DNA of 38,529 nucleotides, taken from Syntrophomonadaceae bacterium. Lineage in GTDB: Bacteria > Bacillota > Dethiobacteria > DTU022 > UBA8154. A model generated the notes under the pieces. It saw only the letters and a list, made by a program, of their open reading frames with translations. It was not told the origin of the DNA and did no database searches. Where the stretch lies: NCBI GenBank assembly GCA_007135125.1, contig SLJK01000080.1, positions 1-38,529 of the forward strand, read 5' to 3'. The position numbers and the translations under genes are program-made. How positions within the stretch are numbered: position 1 is the first letter of the stretch; each line of letters begins with the position of its first letter. This document shows, piece after piece, positions 18,292-27,224 of this stretch.

Positions 18292-18687
18292 TTAGTCCTC
18301 CTCCACCAGCAGGTAAAAGATACTTAAGATGGTGCTGGCCACCAGCAAGCCTATACCAAAATTTACAACCGAAATAATCCCTACACTAAAAAGCGTTCCC
18401 GGCATACCCACCGGTCCATGTTCATGGGGAAGTAAAAACTTAACAGCTTCCAAGATCCCTCCCAGGCCGATGAAGACCAGGGCTACATCCATGGGAAGGC
18501 GCCTGAGCTTGGCTCTCCATTCCAGCCCGAAAAGTAAAAAATACAAGAGCAGGCCCATACCGATAACCATACCCCCGGCAAACCCTCCGCCGGGAGAAAC
18601 ATGTCCATGCAGGATAATGTATAAACCGTAGAGAAGGATAAAAAGCAAAACATAGCGAAACACTACCCTGGTTATATAATCGTCCAC
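18292..18687 (-). CDS. mrpB: Na+/H+ antiporter subunit B
   Basis: LLFILLYGLYIILHGHVSPGGGFAGGMVIGMGLLLYFL typical MnhB/MrpB motif; GTG start. Confidence 0.93.
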   Translation of the reverse strand: MDDYITRVVFRYVLLFILLYGLYIILHGHVSPGGGFAGGMVIGMGLLLYFLLFGLEWRAKLRRLPMDVALVFIGLGGILEAVKFLLPHEHGPVGMPGTLFSVGIISVVNFGIGLLVASTILSIFYLLVEED

Positions 18688-18905
18688 ACGGCCTCACCCC
18701 TTAAAATTGTTACACATTTCACAATCCAATAAAACTTCAGCAGCTTGCGAAAATTGCTATATTCGTTACTATTCAGCTGTTTTTAATTCATAGCAACCGC
18801 TCTAATAAAAATTCGTCCCCTAAATCTTAATTCCTGCCTGATCTTTAATATTTTTTCATCTCGACTAGCCGAGTCGAAAATTAAAATCAGGGACCGTTTA
18901 TAATC

Positions 18906-20345
18906 TTAAATATCAAGCAAACCTTCATACTGGTTTTTTATCTGTTGTATTAGCTCCTCTTCTACAAAGTGGTCGTGCTCTTCTTCCATCATTTTTTGGG
19001 CAATTTCGTCGGCCGTCGTCCAGCTGTCTTTTCCGCCTGCCGCTTTCCAGGCATGATAACTGCGTCTGTCGCTAACCCTGGGGGAAAAACTTTCTGAACG
19101 CATATATTTAACCGTATGTGCTTCTCCCAGGAAATTCCCTCCGGGACCCACGGCAGATATTGTTTTAACGGCCATACTTTCTTCATTAACTTCCACACCG
19201 CGCAGGGCCCTTAAGCATCCTCCGATAATATCGTTGTCTATTACATACTGGGCAAAAGAAGCCGTCATAGCACCTTCCAGCAGCCCAGCCGCTTCATGAA
19301 TAAAATTTCCTCCTGCCAACGCTGCCAAAAGGCAGGTTGTTGCACTTTCGTAAGCGGCCTGTGCATCTGGAATTTTTGAATCTGTTGTTCCCACCGTGAT
19401 ATAGCTGGGTACCCGATAATAATTAGCCATTTGGGAAATAGCCGCATTCATAAGCCCTGACTCTACAGTTCCCATCAAGAAAGACATAGTTCTAAGATCC
19501 ATGGTTGAAGGAACTGCGCTGTAGAGAATGGGCGTTCCAGGGTTGGTCAGCTGGGCCAAAATAACGCCCATTAGAGCTTCAGCATTCTGCTGAACCAGAG
19601 TTCCTGCAAGGGTTATAGGTGCTGTGGCTCCCGCTGTAGGTGCTGTGGAAGTGGCCAGGGGAAGGCCCATGGAAGCAACCTCCATCAGCATCTCTGCATA
19701 AAGATCGTCAATTTTTAAAGGCGAAATAATGCTGGTGATAAAGCCAACAAAAGGCCTCTTTTTCAATTGCTCCTCGCCCCCGGCAATAGTGGCGGCGATC
19801 TCCACTACCTGCCTGAGGCCTTCTACCGTATATACACCACCCATAACAGGCTTAGAACTGTGTGTCAAAGCAGGAAAAAAGCGGTTAATATCAATTTTAT
19901 CAGGAGGTGCATCATGAGGATAGACCGGGACAATTAAGAAATCAATATTTTCCAGCCTTTCTACCAGGGCTGCGATAACAGCAATATCCTCTGCAGTGGA
20001 TTTGCGTTTGCTGCGGTCCAGATCCAAAATGTTTAACGCTGTCCCTCCGGTCCCAAAATGGACCCTGGTCCCTCCCAGGATAATATCTTTACTCTTTTCC
20101 TTGCCATGAAAAGTAAACTCGCTGGGGGCTTGCTTAATGCACCTGGAAACAAGATCGCGAGGAATAAAAACTCTGTTGCCGTCAACATTGGCACCGTTTG
20201 TTTTCAGCAACTCCAGGGCAGGTGGATAGCTCACCTGAAAACCCACATCTTCCAGGACTTGCATAGTTGATTCATGGATCTGTTTTATCTCTGCTTCCCC
20301 AAAAACTTTATAATATCCTCCATAGTACACCCTTTTTTCGGGCAT
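18906..20345 (-). CDS. MttB-superfamily trimethylamine/glycine betaine methyltransferase homolog without in-frame amber
   Basis: LEDVGFQVSYPPALELLKTNGANVDGNRVFIP, FGTGGTALNILDL, STAPTAGATAPITLAGTLVQQNAEALMGVILAQL; uninterrupted 479-aa ORF. Confidence 0.9.
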   Translation of the reverse strand: MPEKRVYYGGYYKVFGEAEIKQIHESTMQVLEDVGFQVSYPPALELLKTNGANVDGNRVFIPRDLVSRCIKQAPSEFTFHGKEKSKDIILGGTRVHFGTGGTALNILDLDRSKRKSTAEDIAVIAALVERLENIDFLIVPVYPHDAPPDKIDINRFFPALTHSSKPVMGGVYTVEGLRQVVEIAATIAGGEEQLKKRPFVGFITSIISPLKIDDLYAEMLMEVASMGLPLATSTAPTAGATAPITLAGTLVQQNAEALMGVILAQLTNPGTPILYSAVPSTMDLRTMSFLMGTVESGLMNAAISQMANYYRVPSYITVGTTDSKIPDAQAAYESATTCLLAALAGGNFIHEAAGLLEGAMTASFAQYVIDNDIIGGCLRALRGVEVNEESMAVKTISAVGPGGNFLGEAHTVKYMRSESFSPRVSDRRSYHAWKAAGGKDSWTTADEIAQKMMEEEHDHFVEEELIQQIKNQYEGLLDI

Positions 20346-20456
20346 TAAAAGACCTCCTTCCGAACTGGGTGCATGCTAACAAAGACAATGACAGCCAGGC
20401 CCCCTCAAAGCGGCCGCTGTAGTACCAGTTCATTCTCATTAGGTAGTAACTTCCTC

Positions 20457-21248
20457 TTACCCCCCTGTAACACTTTTCTCCTTCGCCTCATTTTTATTAA
20501 AAATAATTCTCAATCCTTCCAGGGTTAGAAAGTAATTAACCTCTTGAATGGTCTCTGATTCCTTGGCGATCAGGCCGGCCAAACCACCGGTCGCTACCAC
20601 AAAAGGTTTTTGCTTGAACTCCTTGAACATATGCTTAACAATACCGTCAACCTGTCCCACAAAACCATAGTAGATTCCAGACTGGATGCTCGAAATAGTA
20701 TCCTTGGCGATAACCCGACGTGGCTTGACAATTTCTACCCGGGGCAATTTGGCAGCTTTCTGGAAAAGCGCTTCAGTAGATATACCTATTCCAGGGGCAA
20801 TTGAACCACCTATATATTCCTCTTTCTCAGAAATAGCACAAAAGGTGGTGGCGGTCCCAAAATCTACAATGATTAATGGTCCTCCATATAACTCAATGCC
20901 GCCTACCGCATTTACAACTCTGTCGGCACCCACCTCTCTAGGATTATCCATGACAATATTCAAGCCAGTCTTCACTCCGGGGCCTACAATCAAAGGCGCG
21001 AGGTGAAAATATTTCTCAGCCATTTTTTCTAGCGGAAAACGCAGTGGCGGAACAACAGAAGATATAATCATGGAGGTAATGCACTCTGCTTGCAGTCCAG
21101 TTTGCTGGAATAAATTCCTTATTATAACCCCGTACTCATCCTCGGTCTGGTTACGACTGGTGGAAATACGCCACCACATCTCCAAGATCTCTCCGTTATA
21201 AACACCCAACATAATGTTGGTATTTCCGATATCAATGGCCAGGAGCAC
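20457..21248 (-). CDS. coaX: Type III pantothenate kinase
   Basis: LLAIDIGNTNIMLGVY, GADRVVNAVGGIELYGGPLIIVDFGTATTFCAI, GGSIAPGIGIS. GTG start at 21248. Confidence 0.95.
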   Translation of the reverse strand: MLLAIDIGNTNIMLGVYNGEILEMWWRISTSRNQTEDEYGVIIRNLFQQTGLQAECITSMIISSVVPPLRFPLEKMAEKYFHLAPLIVGPGVKTGLNIVMDNPREVGADRVVNAVGGIELYGGPLIIVDFGTATTFCAISEKEEYIGGSIAPGIGISTEALFQKAAKLPRVEIVKPRRVIAKDTISSIQSGIYYGFVGQVDGIVKHMFKEFKQKPFVVATGGLAGLIAKESETIQEVNYFLTLEGLRIIFNKNEAKEKSVTGG

Positions 21249-21464
21249 ACGCCTCACCTCTTGTGCTTTTCTCAAGCTAAAACGAAAGACCAGCCTACTA
21301 ATATTACTACACTTTACTCATTAAAAAAAGTGATCATTTGCATGTAAATACCAATTCTAAAGAGTCTAATTCTATTTCCCTTTCTTTCTTCCTGCTTTTA
21401 CTTATTCTTCTTTTTAAGCCTTTTGCTTTTTACGCAGTAATGACCTTCTAATATTTAGGCTGTA

Positions 21465-21947
21465 TTATAACCTTATAACTCCACCAGTTTCACTCTGCTT
21501 CTCCAAATGTTCGATTACAGTCATTCCGGTAAGGGGATGCACAAGGTTTGGAGCAATTTCTGCCAGGGGAACCAAAACAAAAACCCTTTCTGTTAGACGG
21601 GGATGAGGAATAATTAAATTATGGTCTTCCAAAACCAGATTATCATAAAAAAGGATATCGAGATCAACCGTGCGGGGTCCCCAGCGAACGGTGCGCACTC
21701 TATCCAGGCTTGCTTCAGCACTTTGAAGCACTGTCAGCAAGTCGAGAGGATAAAGAGTGGTCTTTAAGGAGGCTGCAGCATTGATAAATTTACCCTGTTC
21801 CAGGTAACCTGCAGGCTCAGTCTCGTAATAGGAGGATACATGCAACTGCTCAATCTCTCGGTGGGTACTCAAAATATTTAGAGCCTTGTTGAGATAATCC
21901 ACACGATCTCCCAAATTTGAACCGAGAGAAATGTAAACTTGCTTCAA
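21465..21947 (-). CDS. folK: 2-amino-4-hydroxy-6-hydroxymethyldihydropteridine pyrophosphokinase
   Basis: VYISLGSNLGDRVDYLNKAL, RWGPRTVDLDILFYDN, IPHPRLTERVFVLVPLAEIAP. Confidence 0.97.
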   Translation of the reverse strand: MKQVYISLGSNLGDRVDYLNKALNILSTHREIEQLHVSSYYETEPAGYLEQGKFINAAASLKTTLYPLDLLTVLQSAEASLDRVRTVRWGPRTVDLDILFYDNLVLEDHNLIIPHPRLTERVFVLVPLAEIAPNLVHPLTGMTVIEHLEKQSETGGVIRL

Positions 21948-22315
21948 TTCAATACACCTCTCGATATTTTGACCCCAACATATGCAAGAGGGACTGGAAG
22001 GGGAGGGGAAGTTTTTTTAATCTCAACAACAACTCCTTGCACGGGAAATTTTAGAACCCCGGAGGCAATTTTTTCGGCCAATGTCTCCAAAAGATTGCAG
22101 GAGGTCCCTTCCATTACTCTTTTTATTATCTCGCAAACAGCAGCATAATCAACTGTATCCTCCAAATTGTCAGTTCTCCCGGCTTTTTTTAAGTCCAAAA
22201 ATAATTCCAGGGAAATCCGGAATAACTGCCCGATTTTTTTCTCTTCGGGGAAAACCCCGTGGTAACCATAGAATGACAGGTCCTTCATAGTTATCGAATC
22301 CGCGCCTTTTATCAT
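21944..22315 (-). CDS. folB: Dihydroneopterin aldolase
   Basis: ITMKDLSFYGYHGVFPEEKKIGQLFRISLEL, DYAAVCEIIKRVMEG; overlaps folK and folP by 4 bp. Confidence 0.96.
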   Translation of the reverse strand: MIKGADSITMKDLSFYGYHGVFPEEKKIGQLFRISLELFLDLKKAGRTDNLEDTVDYAAVCEIIKRVMEGTSCNLLETLAEKIASGVLKFPVQGVVVEIKKTSPPLPVPLAYVGVKISRGVLN

Positions 22316-23493
22316 CTTCTTACCATGGCATCAGTCATATCCGCCACCCTTTTCATCTTTTTAACATCGTGAACACGGACAATATCTGCACCTTTCATGA
22401 TGCCCAGTGAAACAGTCGCTGCTGTACCTTCTGCCCTTTCCTCTGTCGGTAGATTTAAGGTCTTGCCGACCATTGATTTGCTGGATGTTCCCAGCAGAAT
22501 GGGGAGTCCTAGCGTCTGGAATTCTTCCAGCCTGTTCATGACTTCCAGGTTTCCATCCAAATCTTTGCCAAACCCGATACCCGGGTCTATAATAAGCCGT
22601 TCTGCAGGAATCCCTGACCGGTGAGCGATGTCTATGCTTTCCCACAGATCATTTAGCATATCGGTAATCAGATCCTGGTAAACAGCAACTTTTCTATTAT
22701 GCATGAGGCAAACCGGTACTTGAAAATGAGAAACCACCCTTCCCATCTCCTCGTCCGCTTTTAAACCCCAGATATCATTCACCATATCCGCTCCTGCCTG
22801 CAGAGCTTCCTTAACCACAGGGGCTTTGTAGCTGTCAATAGAAACGGGGATATCCAGCTCTTTTTTAATATTTTCAATAACCGGAAGCACCCGGGACAGC
22901 TCTTCTGATTCAGAAATCGGTTGATATCCCGGTCGCGTTGATTCCCCTCCCACATCAATAATATCAGCCCCGTCTTCAACCATCGATTGTGCGTGCTGCA
23001 GTGCCAGGTCAAGCCGGTCGTATTTCCCGCCATCAGCAAAAGAATCCGGCGTGACATTTAATATGCCCATAATTATAGTTCTTTCTCCCAGAGGTAAAAG
23101 GTGTTCCCCCACCTTGAAGTTATGTTTTTTTTGCTCCTTGCTGGCCATCAACGTGTCAATACGAGCGGCTATGCGCGAGAGTCCAAAAGGCTGCGCTTTT
23201 AATTTTTTGGTTAAGGAGATAAAGTGCGCCTTAGTGCCGGAAATAAGAATGTCAACTTTTTCCGGGGTTAACATGCTGGCCTCTTTGGGGAGGGCTGCTT
23301 CTCCTCCTCTGGCAAGCATTTCCTGCTTAAGTAACAGAGCAGCTTTTAGGGGTAAGGCAGATACTTTGAGGGTTATAAATTGAAACTTGGGTTCCATGAT
23401 ATGTATACCCGCCGGATCAACATACAGCTTTTTCATTTCCCGCCTAATTGTTTCCGCATTATTTAAAACAATAAACCTTACTGTGGGCTGCAA
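22312..23493 (-). CDS. folP: Dihydropteroate synthase with about 120-aa N-terminal extension
   Basis: IIMGILNVTPDSFADGGKYD, DIIDVGGESTRPGYQPIS, VSIDSYKAPVVKEALQAGADMVNDIWG. Confidence 0.96.
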   Translation of the reverse strand: MQPTVRFIVLNNAETIRREMKKLYVDPAGIHIMEPKFQFITLKVSALPLKAALLLKQEMLARGGEAALPKEASMLTPEKVDILISGTKAHFISLTKKLKAQPFGLSRIAARIDTLMASKEQKKHNFKVGEHLLPLGERTIIMGILNVTPDSFADGGKYDRLDLALQHAQSMVEDGADIIDVGGESTRPGYQPISESEELSRVLPVIENIKKELDIPVSIDSYKAPVVKEALQAGADMVNDIWGLKADEEMGRVVSHFQVPVCLMHNRKVAVYQDLITDMLNDLWESIDIAHRSGIPAERLIIDPGIGFGKDLDGNLEVMNRLEEFQTLGLPILLGTSSKSMVGKTLNLPTEERAEGTAATVSLGIMKGADIVRVHDVKKMKRVADMTDAMVRR

Positions 23494-23510
23494 TGAGAGT
23501 TCCCCCTCTT

Positions 23511-24002
23511 CTAGTAAATAAGGCGTTGGCTGTGAGGCATTTTTTCACTCTTGTAGCATAAATTGCAAAAACTACATTGGAAACATAGGCGGCTGTACTT
23601 GTCGGCCTTCCTTAAAAAAACACTTAAAGGTGAAGAATAAAGCTTTTCTTCCCCTTGACGGTGCTCACGGACAGCATCTTTTATAAGTTTCTTCTCGTAG
23701 GCAGAATAGCCCGCCTCTGTCAGCAGTGATTCTGCCAGCTCGGCACTGGCATGGGCATGACATCTTGTATGATCATCATACTCCATCCATCGCCCGATAT
23801 CATGGAGAAAAGCCGCAGCATAAACCAGGTCCTTAGCATACACCACGCCTTCTTCCAAACTAAAAATCCAGGAGAGCCTGGCTACCTCCAGGCCATGCGC
23901 AAAATCGTGTTTACAAAACAAGCGATCTTTCTCCCGTTCTTCAATCTTTGATAAATAATCCCGGTAAAGAGGGGATACCCATATTCTGTGAAGCCGTTCC
24001 AT
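23511..24002 (-). CDS. HD-domain protein (predicted phosphohydrolase) embedded in the folate operon
   Basis: HDFAHGLEVARLSWIF, AAFLHDIGRW, KADKYSRLCFQCSFCNLCYKSEK (CxxCxxCxxC). ATG 24002 has best-spaced SD; the track start at 24011 overlaps the folE stop. Confidence 0.85.
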   Translation of the reverse strand: MERLHRIWVSPLYRDYLSKIEEREKDRLFCKHDFAHGLEVARLSWIFSLEEGVVYAKDLVYAAAFLHDIGRWMEYDDHTRCHAHASAELAESLLTEAGYSAYEKKLIKDAVREHRQGEEKLYSSPLSVFLRKADKYSRLCFQCSFCNLCYKSEKMPHSQRLIY

Positions 24003-24007
24003 TTCTA

Positions 24008-24580
24008 TCATCCCTTAATTAAAGAAAAAGCCTCAGACCTGGAAACAGGGTTTTTATAAAAAATTCCCCGAACTGCCGAAGTTACAGTAGTAGCACCGGG
24101 TTTCTTAACACCCCTGATAGACATACAAAGATGTTCGGCTTCGACAACTACAACCACACCTTTAGGATTGAGAACCTCCGTAATAACATCGGCGACACTG
24201 CTTGTCAACCTTTCCTGGAGCTGCGGCCTGCGTGAAATCAGTTCCACAACTCTTACCAGCTTGCTGAGCCCAACAATTCTTCCTCCTTTAGGAATATACA
24301 CAATATGTGCCTTGCCGTAAAAGGGCAGGAGGTGATGTTCACACATGGAATAGAGGGAAATGTCCTTCACAATAACCATTTCATCATGCTCGTCTTCAAC
24401 AAAACAAGTCTGCAGAAGTTCTTTGGGGTCTAAAGATACACCATCAAAAACCTCTTGATACATTTTAGCCACTCGCCTGGGAGTATCCACCAGTCCCTCC
24501 CGGTTCGGGTCCTCCCCAATGGCTTCCAAAATCATCAATACAGCTTGTTCAATCTTTTTTTCGTCAATCAAGTAAATCAC
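24008..24580 (-). CDS. folE: GTP cyclohydrolase I
   Basis: [66 protein letters not shown] start (or TTG at 24571). Confidence 0.96.
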   Translation of the reverse strand: MIYLIDEKKIEQAVLMILEAIGEDPNREGLVDTPRRVAKMYQEVFDGVSLDPKELLQTCFVEDEHDEMVIVKDISLYSMCEHHLLPFYGKAHIVYIPKGGRIVGLSKLVRVVELISRRPQLQERLTSSVADVITEVLNPKGVVVVVEAEHLCMSIRGVKKPGATTVTSAVRGIFYKNPVSRSEAFSLIKG

Positions 24581-24603
24581 TCTCCCCTAATTGAGGGGCC
24601 TGG

Positions 24604-24665
24604 CACAAAAAGGCACCTCTTTTCTCTTGAATGAGCATCTGCCACATTCAAGAGAAAAGAGGTGC
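24604..24665 (-). terminator. Riboswitch-controlled terminator (21-bp hairpin) upstream of folE
   Basis: Perfect inverted repeat 24613-24633 / 24645-24665 followed on the reverse strand by CTTTTTGTG. Confidence 0.88.
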
Positions 24666-24683
24666 ATTGCTTCGCTCTTGTGT

Positions 24684-24794
24684 GGCAGTGGATGCGGTGA
24701 CATGTCGCAAGTATTGACCTGTCACAGACAATACCTTTCGTCTAGAGGCAACTTCCCATCCTCCTAGCACTTTACGCATGGCACCTACTCTGCC
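24684..24794 (-). ncRNA. Tetrahydrofolate (THF) riboswitch aptamer upstream of folE
   Basis: Reverse strand: GGCAGAGTAGGTGCCATGCGTAAAGTGCTAGGAGGATGGGAAGTTGCCTCTAGACGAAAGGTATTG...CAATACTTGCGACATGTCACCGCATCCACTGCC. Matches the remembered THF riboswitch core (GAGTAG; GCGTtAAGTG; GATGGGAnGTnG; ACGAA; GCATCC). P1 GGCAG/CTGCC, P2 GGTG/CACC, P3 CTAGgAGG/CCTCTAG. Confidence 0.88.
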
Positions 24795-24984
24795 TTCAAC
24801 CTATCTTAAAAGAAAATTACCAATTCATCGTATATAACTCAAGCTACCTTTCCCACAGCTGCAAAAACCTTCTTTCTCAGCCAAGAGTGATTATAGCATC
24901 TTTAGCAGAACTATGCAATGAAAATATATTAAGCCATGCACCATGTACAAAATACCCCATGCAGAACTAAGTACAGTTGCTGTA

Positions 24985-25022
24985 AAAAAGGCCTACACTA
25001 TTCTCAGTATAGGCCTTTTTTA
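24985..25022 (-). terminator. Terminator downstream of fhs (likely bidirectional)
   Basis: AAAAAAGGCCTA...TAGGCCTTTTTT hairpin flanked by A and T runs. Confidence 0.85.
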
Positions 25023-25057
25023 CTTAACAACCTAATTTATTACCGCGTCCTACTTTC

Positions 25058-26821
25058 TTAGAACAGGCCTTTCACCTTGCCCGTTTCAACGTCAACGTCA
25101 ACACGGCGATATGCGGGGTTAGAGCCGGTGCCGGGCATCATAGGAATAGTTCCTGCCAGGGGCACTACAAAACCTGCCCCACCGTAAGTGAGGATATCAC
25201 GAATGAAAAGCTTCCAACCCTTGGGAACACCTTTCAAGGCAGGGTTATCGGAAAGGCTCAAGTGAGTTTTAGCCATACAAATACCCATTTTCTTAATTTC
25301 AGGGTCATTTTCCATTTTCTTAATCTTCTCCAGTGCGGCCGGGGCATATTCCACCCCATCAGCACCATACACTTCCCTGGCGACAAGGTCAATACGCTCG
25401 CGCAGGGGATCTTCAAGTTCATAGAGAAACTTGAACTCGCTCTTTTCTTCACAGGCTTCCACCACTGCATCAGCCAGCTCCAACGCACCTTCGCCGCCTT
25501 TTTCCCAGTGCTTGGAGAGGGCAACACGAGCTCCTGCCTGTTCGGCAATGCGGCGAACAGCTGCAATTTCGTTGTCGGTGTCGGTGTAGAAGGCGTTGAT
25601 ACATACCACCGGACTCATGCCGGATTTGCGGATAACGTTAATCAGGTGCACCAGGTTATCGCAACCCTTTTCAACCCATTCTACATTCTCCTTGCTGTAA
25701 CCGGGATCCAGGGGCTTGCCCGGGACGGGAACAGGTGCTCCGCCGTGGCACTTAAGTGCCCGGATGGTAGCAACCAGCACAGCACAGTGCGGTGTTAAGC
25801 CGGACATACGGCACTTCAGGTTCCAAAACTTTTCAAAACCGATGTCGGCAGCAAAGCCGGATTCGGTTACCAGGTAATCACCCAGCTTCAGGCCTACCCG
25901 GTCGGCGATAACAGAGTTTTGTCCAATCGCGATATTAGCAAAGGGACCTGCATGAACCAGGCATGGCTGCCCCTCCAAAGTCTGCATCAGGTTGGGGTTG
26001 ATGGCCTGTGTCATCCAGGCAGTCATGGCACCATCAACTTCAAGGTCACCTGTGGTGACCGGATTACCTTTCTTGTCATAGCCCACCACAATTTTGGCCA
26101 TACGCTCTCTCATATCCTTAAGGTCTGTAGCTACGGATAGAATAGCCATAACCTCGGAGGAGACAGCAATATTAAATCCGGACTCCATCATGAAACCGTC
26201 CATTTTGCCGCCAATACCAATGATCATGTTTCTCAAGGACTGGGCACAGAAATCCATAATCCATTTTAGGGAAATATTCCTGGGATCGATGTTAAGTCTC
26301 TTCAAGCCGACTTTGTCAAGGAAAGCATCACTGTAATTAAATTCGTGTTGCATGCGCGAAGTCAACGCTACCATTGCCAGGTTATGGGCATTCATCACCG
26401 CGTTGATATCACCCGTTAACCCCAGGGAAAACTCCGTCAAGGGGATACACTGGGCAAGACCACCACCGGCGGCAGAGCCCTTAACATTCATGGTGGGTCC
26501 CCCGGAAGGCTGCCTGATAGCAGCAACAACATTCTTTCCACGTTTACCCATTCCCTGGACCAGGCCAACCAGAGAAGTTGACTTGCCTTCACCCAGGGGA
26601 GTAGGGGTTATGGCGGTCACATCAATATACTTGCCATCCGGTTTGTCTTTCAGGCGGTCCAAAACCTTTTTGTAATCGATTTTTGCAACATAGTGACCAT
26701 ACGGAAGAAGCTCTTCCTGTTCCAGGCCCATTTCTTGACCAAGTTGGTATACTTTCTTCATGTTAGCCTCTGCAGCTTCGGCAATTTCCCAGTCAGCATG
26801 CTTGGTTGGGTCTAATGGCAT
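25058..26821 (-). CDS. fhs: Formate-tetrahydrofolate ligase
   Basis: [87 protein letters not shown] 26821 is 7 nt from AGGAGG. Confidence 0.98.
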   Translation of the reverse strand: MPLDPTKHADWEIAEAAEANMKKVYQLGQEMGLEQEELLPYGHYVAKIDYKKVLDRLKDKPDGKYIDVTAITPTPLGEGKSTSLVGLVQGMGKRGKNVVAAIRQPSGGPTMNVKGSAAGGGLAQCIPLTEFSLGLTGDINAVMNAHNLAMVALTSRMQHEFNYSDAFLDKVGLKRLNIDPRNISLKWIMDFCAQSLRNMIIGIGGKMDGFMMESGFNIAVSSEVMAILSVATDLKDMRERMAKIVVGYDKKGNPVTTGDLEVDGAMTAWMTQAINPNLMQTLEGQPCLVHAGPFANIAIGQNSVIADRVGLKLGDYLVTESGFAADIGFEKFWNLKCRMSGLTPHCAVLVATIRALKCHGGAPVPVPGKPLDPGYSKENVEWVEKGCDNLVHLINVIRKSGMSPVVCINAFYTDTDNEIAAVRRIAEQAGARVALSKHWEKGGEGALELADAVVEACEEKSEFKFLYELEDPLRERIDLVAREVYGADGVEYAPAALEKIKKMENDPEIKKMGICMAKTHLSLSDNPALKGVPKGWKLFIRDILTYGGAGFVVPLAGTIPMMPGTGSNPAYRRVDVDVETGKVKGLF

Positions 26822-27150
26822 TCTCATACCTCCTATAAATTATAAAATTTTAAAAAGCCGTTATCAAAAATCTCAGGCCGTAAATAACTCACCTTTAAAC
26901 GTTAACGCCATGCCCTGTTGAACAATGATTAACCACCGGAGACCTCTTTTTACCCGTTCTTCTATTCCATTATGTACTTGTAGAGCTCCACCTACCTCCC
27001 TTCATAAGCATTCTAATGGAAAAAGCTTTAATAGCGATATTACTCCCGATAATTCCAAAGTTTGTATTTCTACAACTTCAAATAAAATTCCTGCCGCTAA
27101 TTAGCAAGTTTTCACTTTTTAATATTTCAATGAATTGGCAAAATACAAAG

Positions 27151-27186
27151 CCCCTGGCATTTGCAAATAAGCAAATAACCAGAGGC
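27151..27186 (-). terminator. Likely terminator downstream of ftsH
   Basis: Imperfect hairpin GCCTCTGGTTATTTGC...GCAAATGCCAGGGGC followed by a T-rich tract on the reverse strand. Confidence 0.6.
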
Positions 27187-27224
27187 ATGCAGTACAAACA
27201 CATACAAATATGGTAACACAGGCA

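Noticed and set aside
18861-18877. TCGACT-AGCCG-AGTCGA inverted repeat downstream of mttB
   Set aside because: No T-tract after the hairpin on the transcribed strand and short arms; not enough to call a terminator or operator.
20410-20417. GCGGCCGC palindrome upstream of mttB
   Set aside because: Isolated 8-bp NotI site with no supporting context.
26830-27000. Possible second THF riboswitch upstream of fhs (GGTGGTTAATCATTG resembles part of the consensus)
   Set aside because: Other core elements (GAGTAG, AAGTG, GATGGGA, ACGAA, GCATCC in order with P1 pairing) are not present; similarity is likely chance.
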